The notes below the pieces were generated by a model, which worked only from the letters and a program-made list of their open reading frames with translations, was not told where the DNA came from and made no database searches. Of a DNA stretch of 41,319 nucleotides, positions 41,254-41,319 are shown piece after piece. This stretch comes from Prevotella sp. (GTDB lineage: Bacteria; Bacteroidota; Bacteroidia; Bacteroidales; Bacteroidaceae): assembly GCA_022773395.1 (NCBI GenBank), contig JALFBL010000075.1:1-41319 (forward strand), given 5' to 3'. Positions within the stretch are counted from its first letter, which is position 1. Each line of letters opens with the position of its first letter. A program made the translations under genes and the position numbers.

Positions 41254-41285
41254 GGAAAACGGCCGTTTTCCGGAAAAAGTTTTCC
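41254..41285. repeat. Two adjacent palindromes
   Basis: GGAAAACGGCCGTTTTCC (41254-41271) is a perfect 18-bp palindrome, directly followed by GGAAAA-AG-TTTTCC (41272-41285). Both share the GGAAAA/TTTTCC arms. They lie in a gene-free stretch at the window end (41200-41319), possibly a regulatory region for a gene beyond it. Confidence 0.6.
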
Positions 41286-41319
41286 GCGCGCCCAAATGCG
41301 CGATTCTACGGGCGTTCGG

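Overview
The window looks like chromosome of a Bacteroidota species, most likely a Prevotella-type (Prevotellaceae) organism. The evidence is a complete SusC/D/E/F set with a LacI regulator, BspA-like leucine-rich repeat proteins with type IX-like C-termini, an SDR-type threonine dehydrogenase, and several promoters of the Bacteroidota form TTTG-N19/20-TAnnTTTG instead of -35/-10 boxes. GC is roughly 50%. No tRNA, rRNA, CRISPR array, phage or transposase was seen.

Layout. (1) 16-8941, plus strand: four alpha-glucan genes, a CBM20-bearing 4-alpha-glucanotransferase (GH77), a SusB-like GH97 alpha-glucosidase, a type I pullulanase-like GH13 and a SusA-like GH13. (2) 9392-14245, minus strand: purL followed by two overlapping half-size ChrA transporter genes. 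(3) 14553-21875, minus strand: the susC-susD-susE-susF operon, ended by a strong terminator. (4) 22221-24939, plus strand: a LacI-family regulator and an SLC45-like sugar transporter. The susC/lacI intergenic region holds a perfect 16-bp LacI-type palindrome and up to three promoters. Parts 1, 3 and 4 together form a starch utilisation locus: capture and outer-membrane import (SusCDEF), hydrolysis outside the cytoplasm (GH13, GH97), inner-membrane import (MFS) and cytoplasmic transglycosylation (MalQ), probably under LacI control. The purL-chrA genes sit inside this locus.

(5) 25173-30887: two secreted leucine-rich repeat proteins on the minus strand, and divergent from them a lipoprotein-type TPR protein with one membrane helix and a C-terminal LuxR-like helix-turn-helix. 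This may be a membrane-tethered regulator that controls surface proteins.

(6) 30956-33762: rpmH (L34, 51 aa, minus), efp, a family 2 glycosyltransferase and radC. (7) 33799-38647, minus strand: an NtrC-type response regulator and its histidine kinase, then a CPA1 cation/proton antiporter with its own promoter and, 8 bp after it, a short sigma-70 factor that lacks most of region 3. (8) 38803-41132: divergent threonine dehydrogenase and 2-amino-3-ketobutyrate CoA ligase genes, which together turn threonine into glycine and acetyl-CoA. The last 190 bases hold a strong terminator and tandem palindromes.
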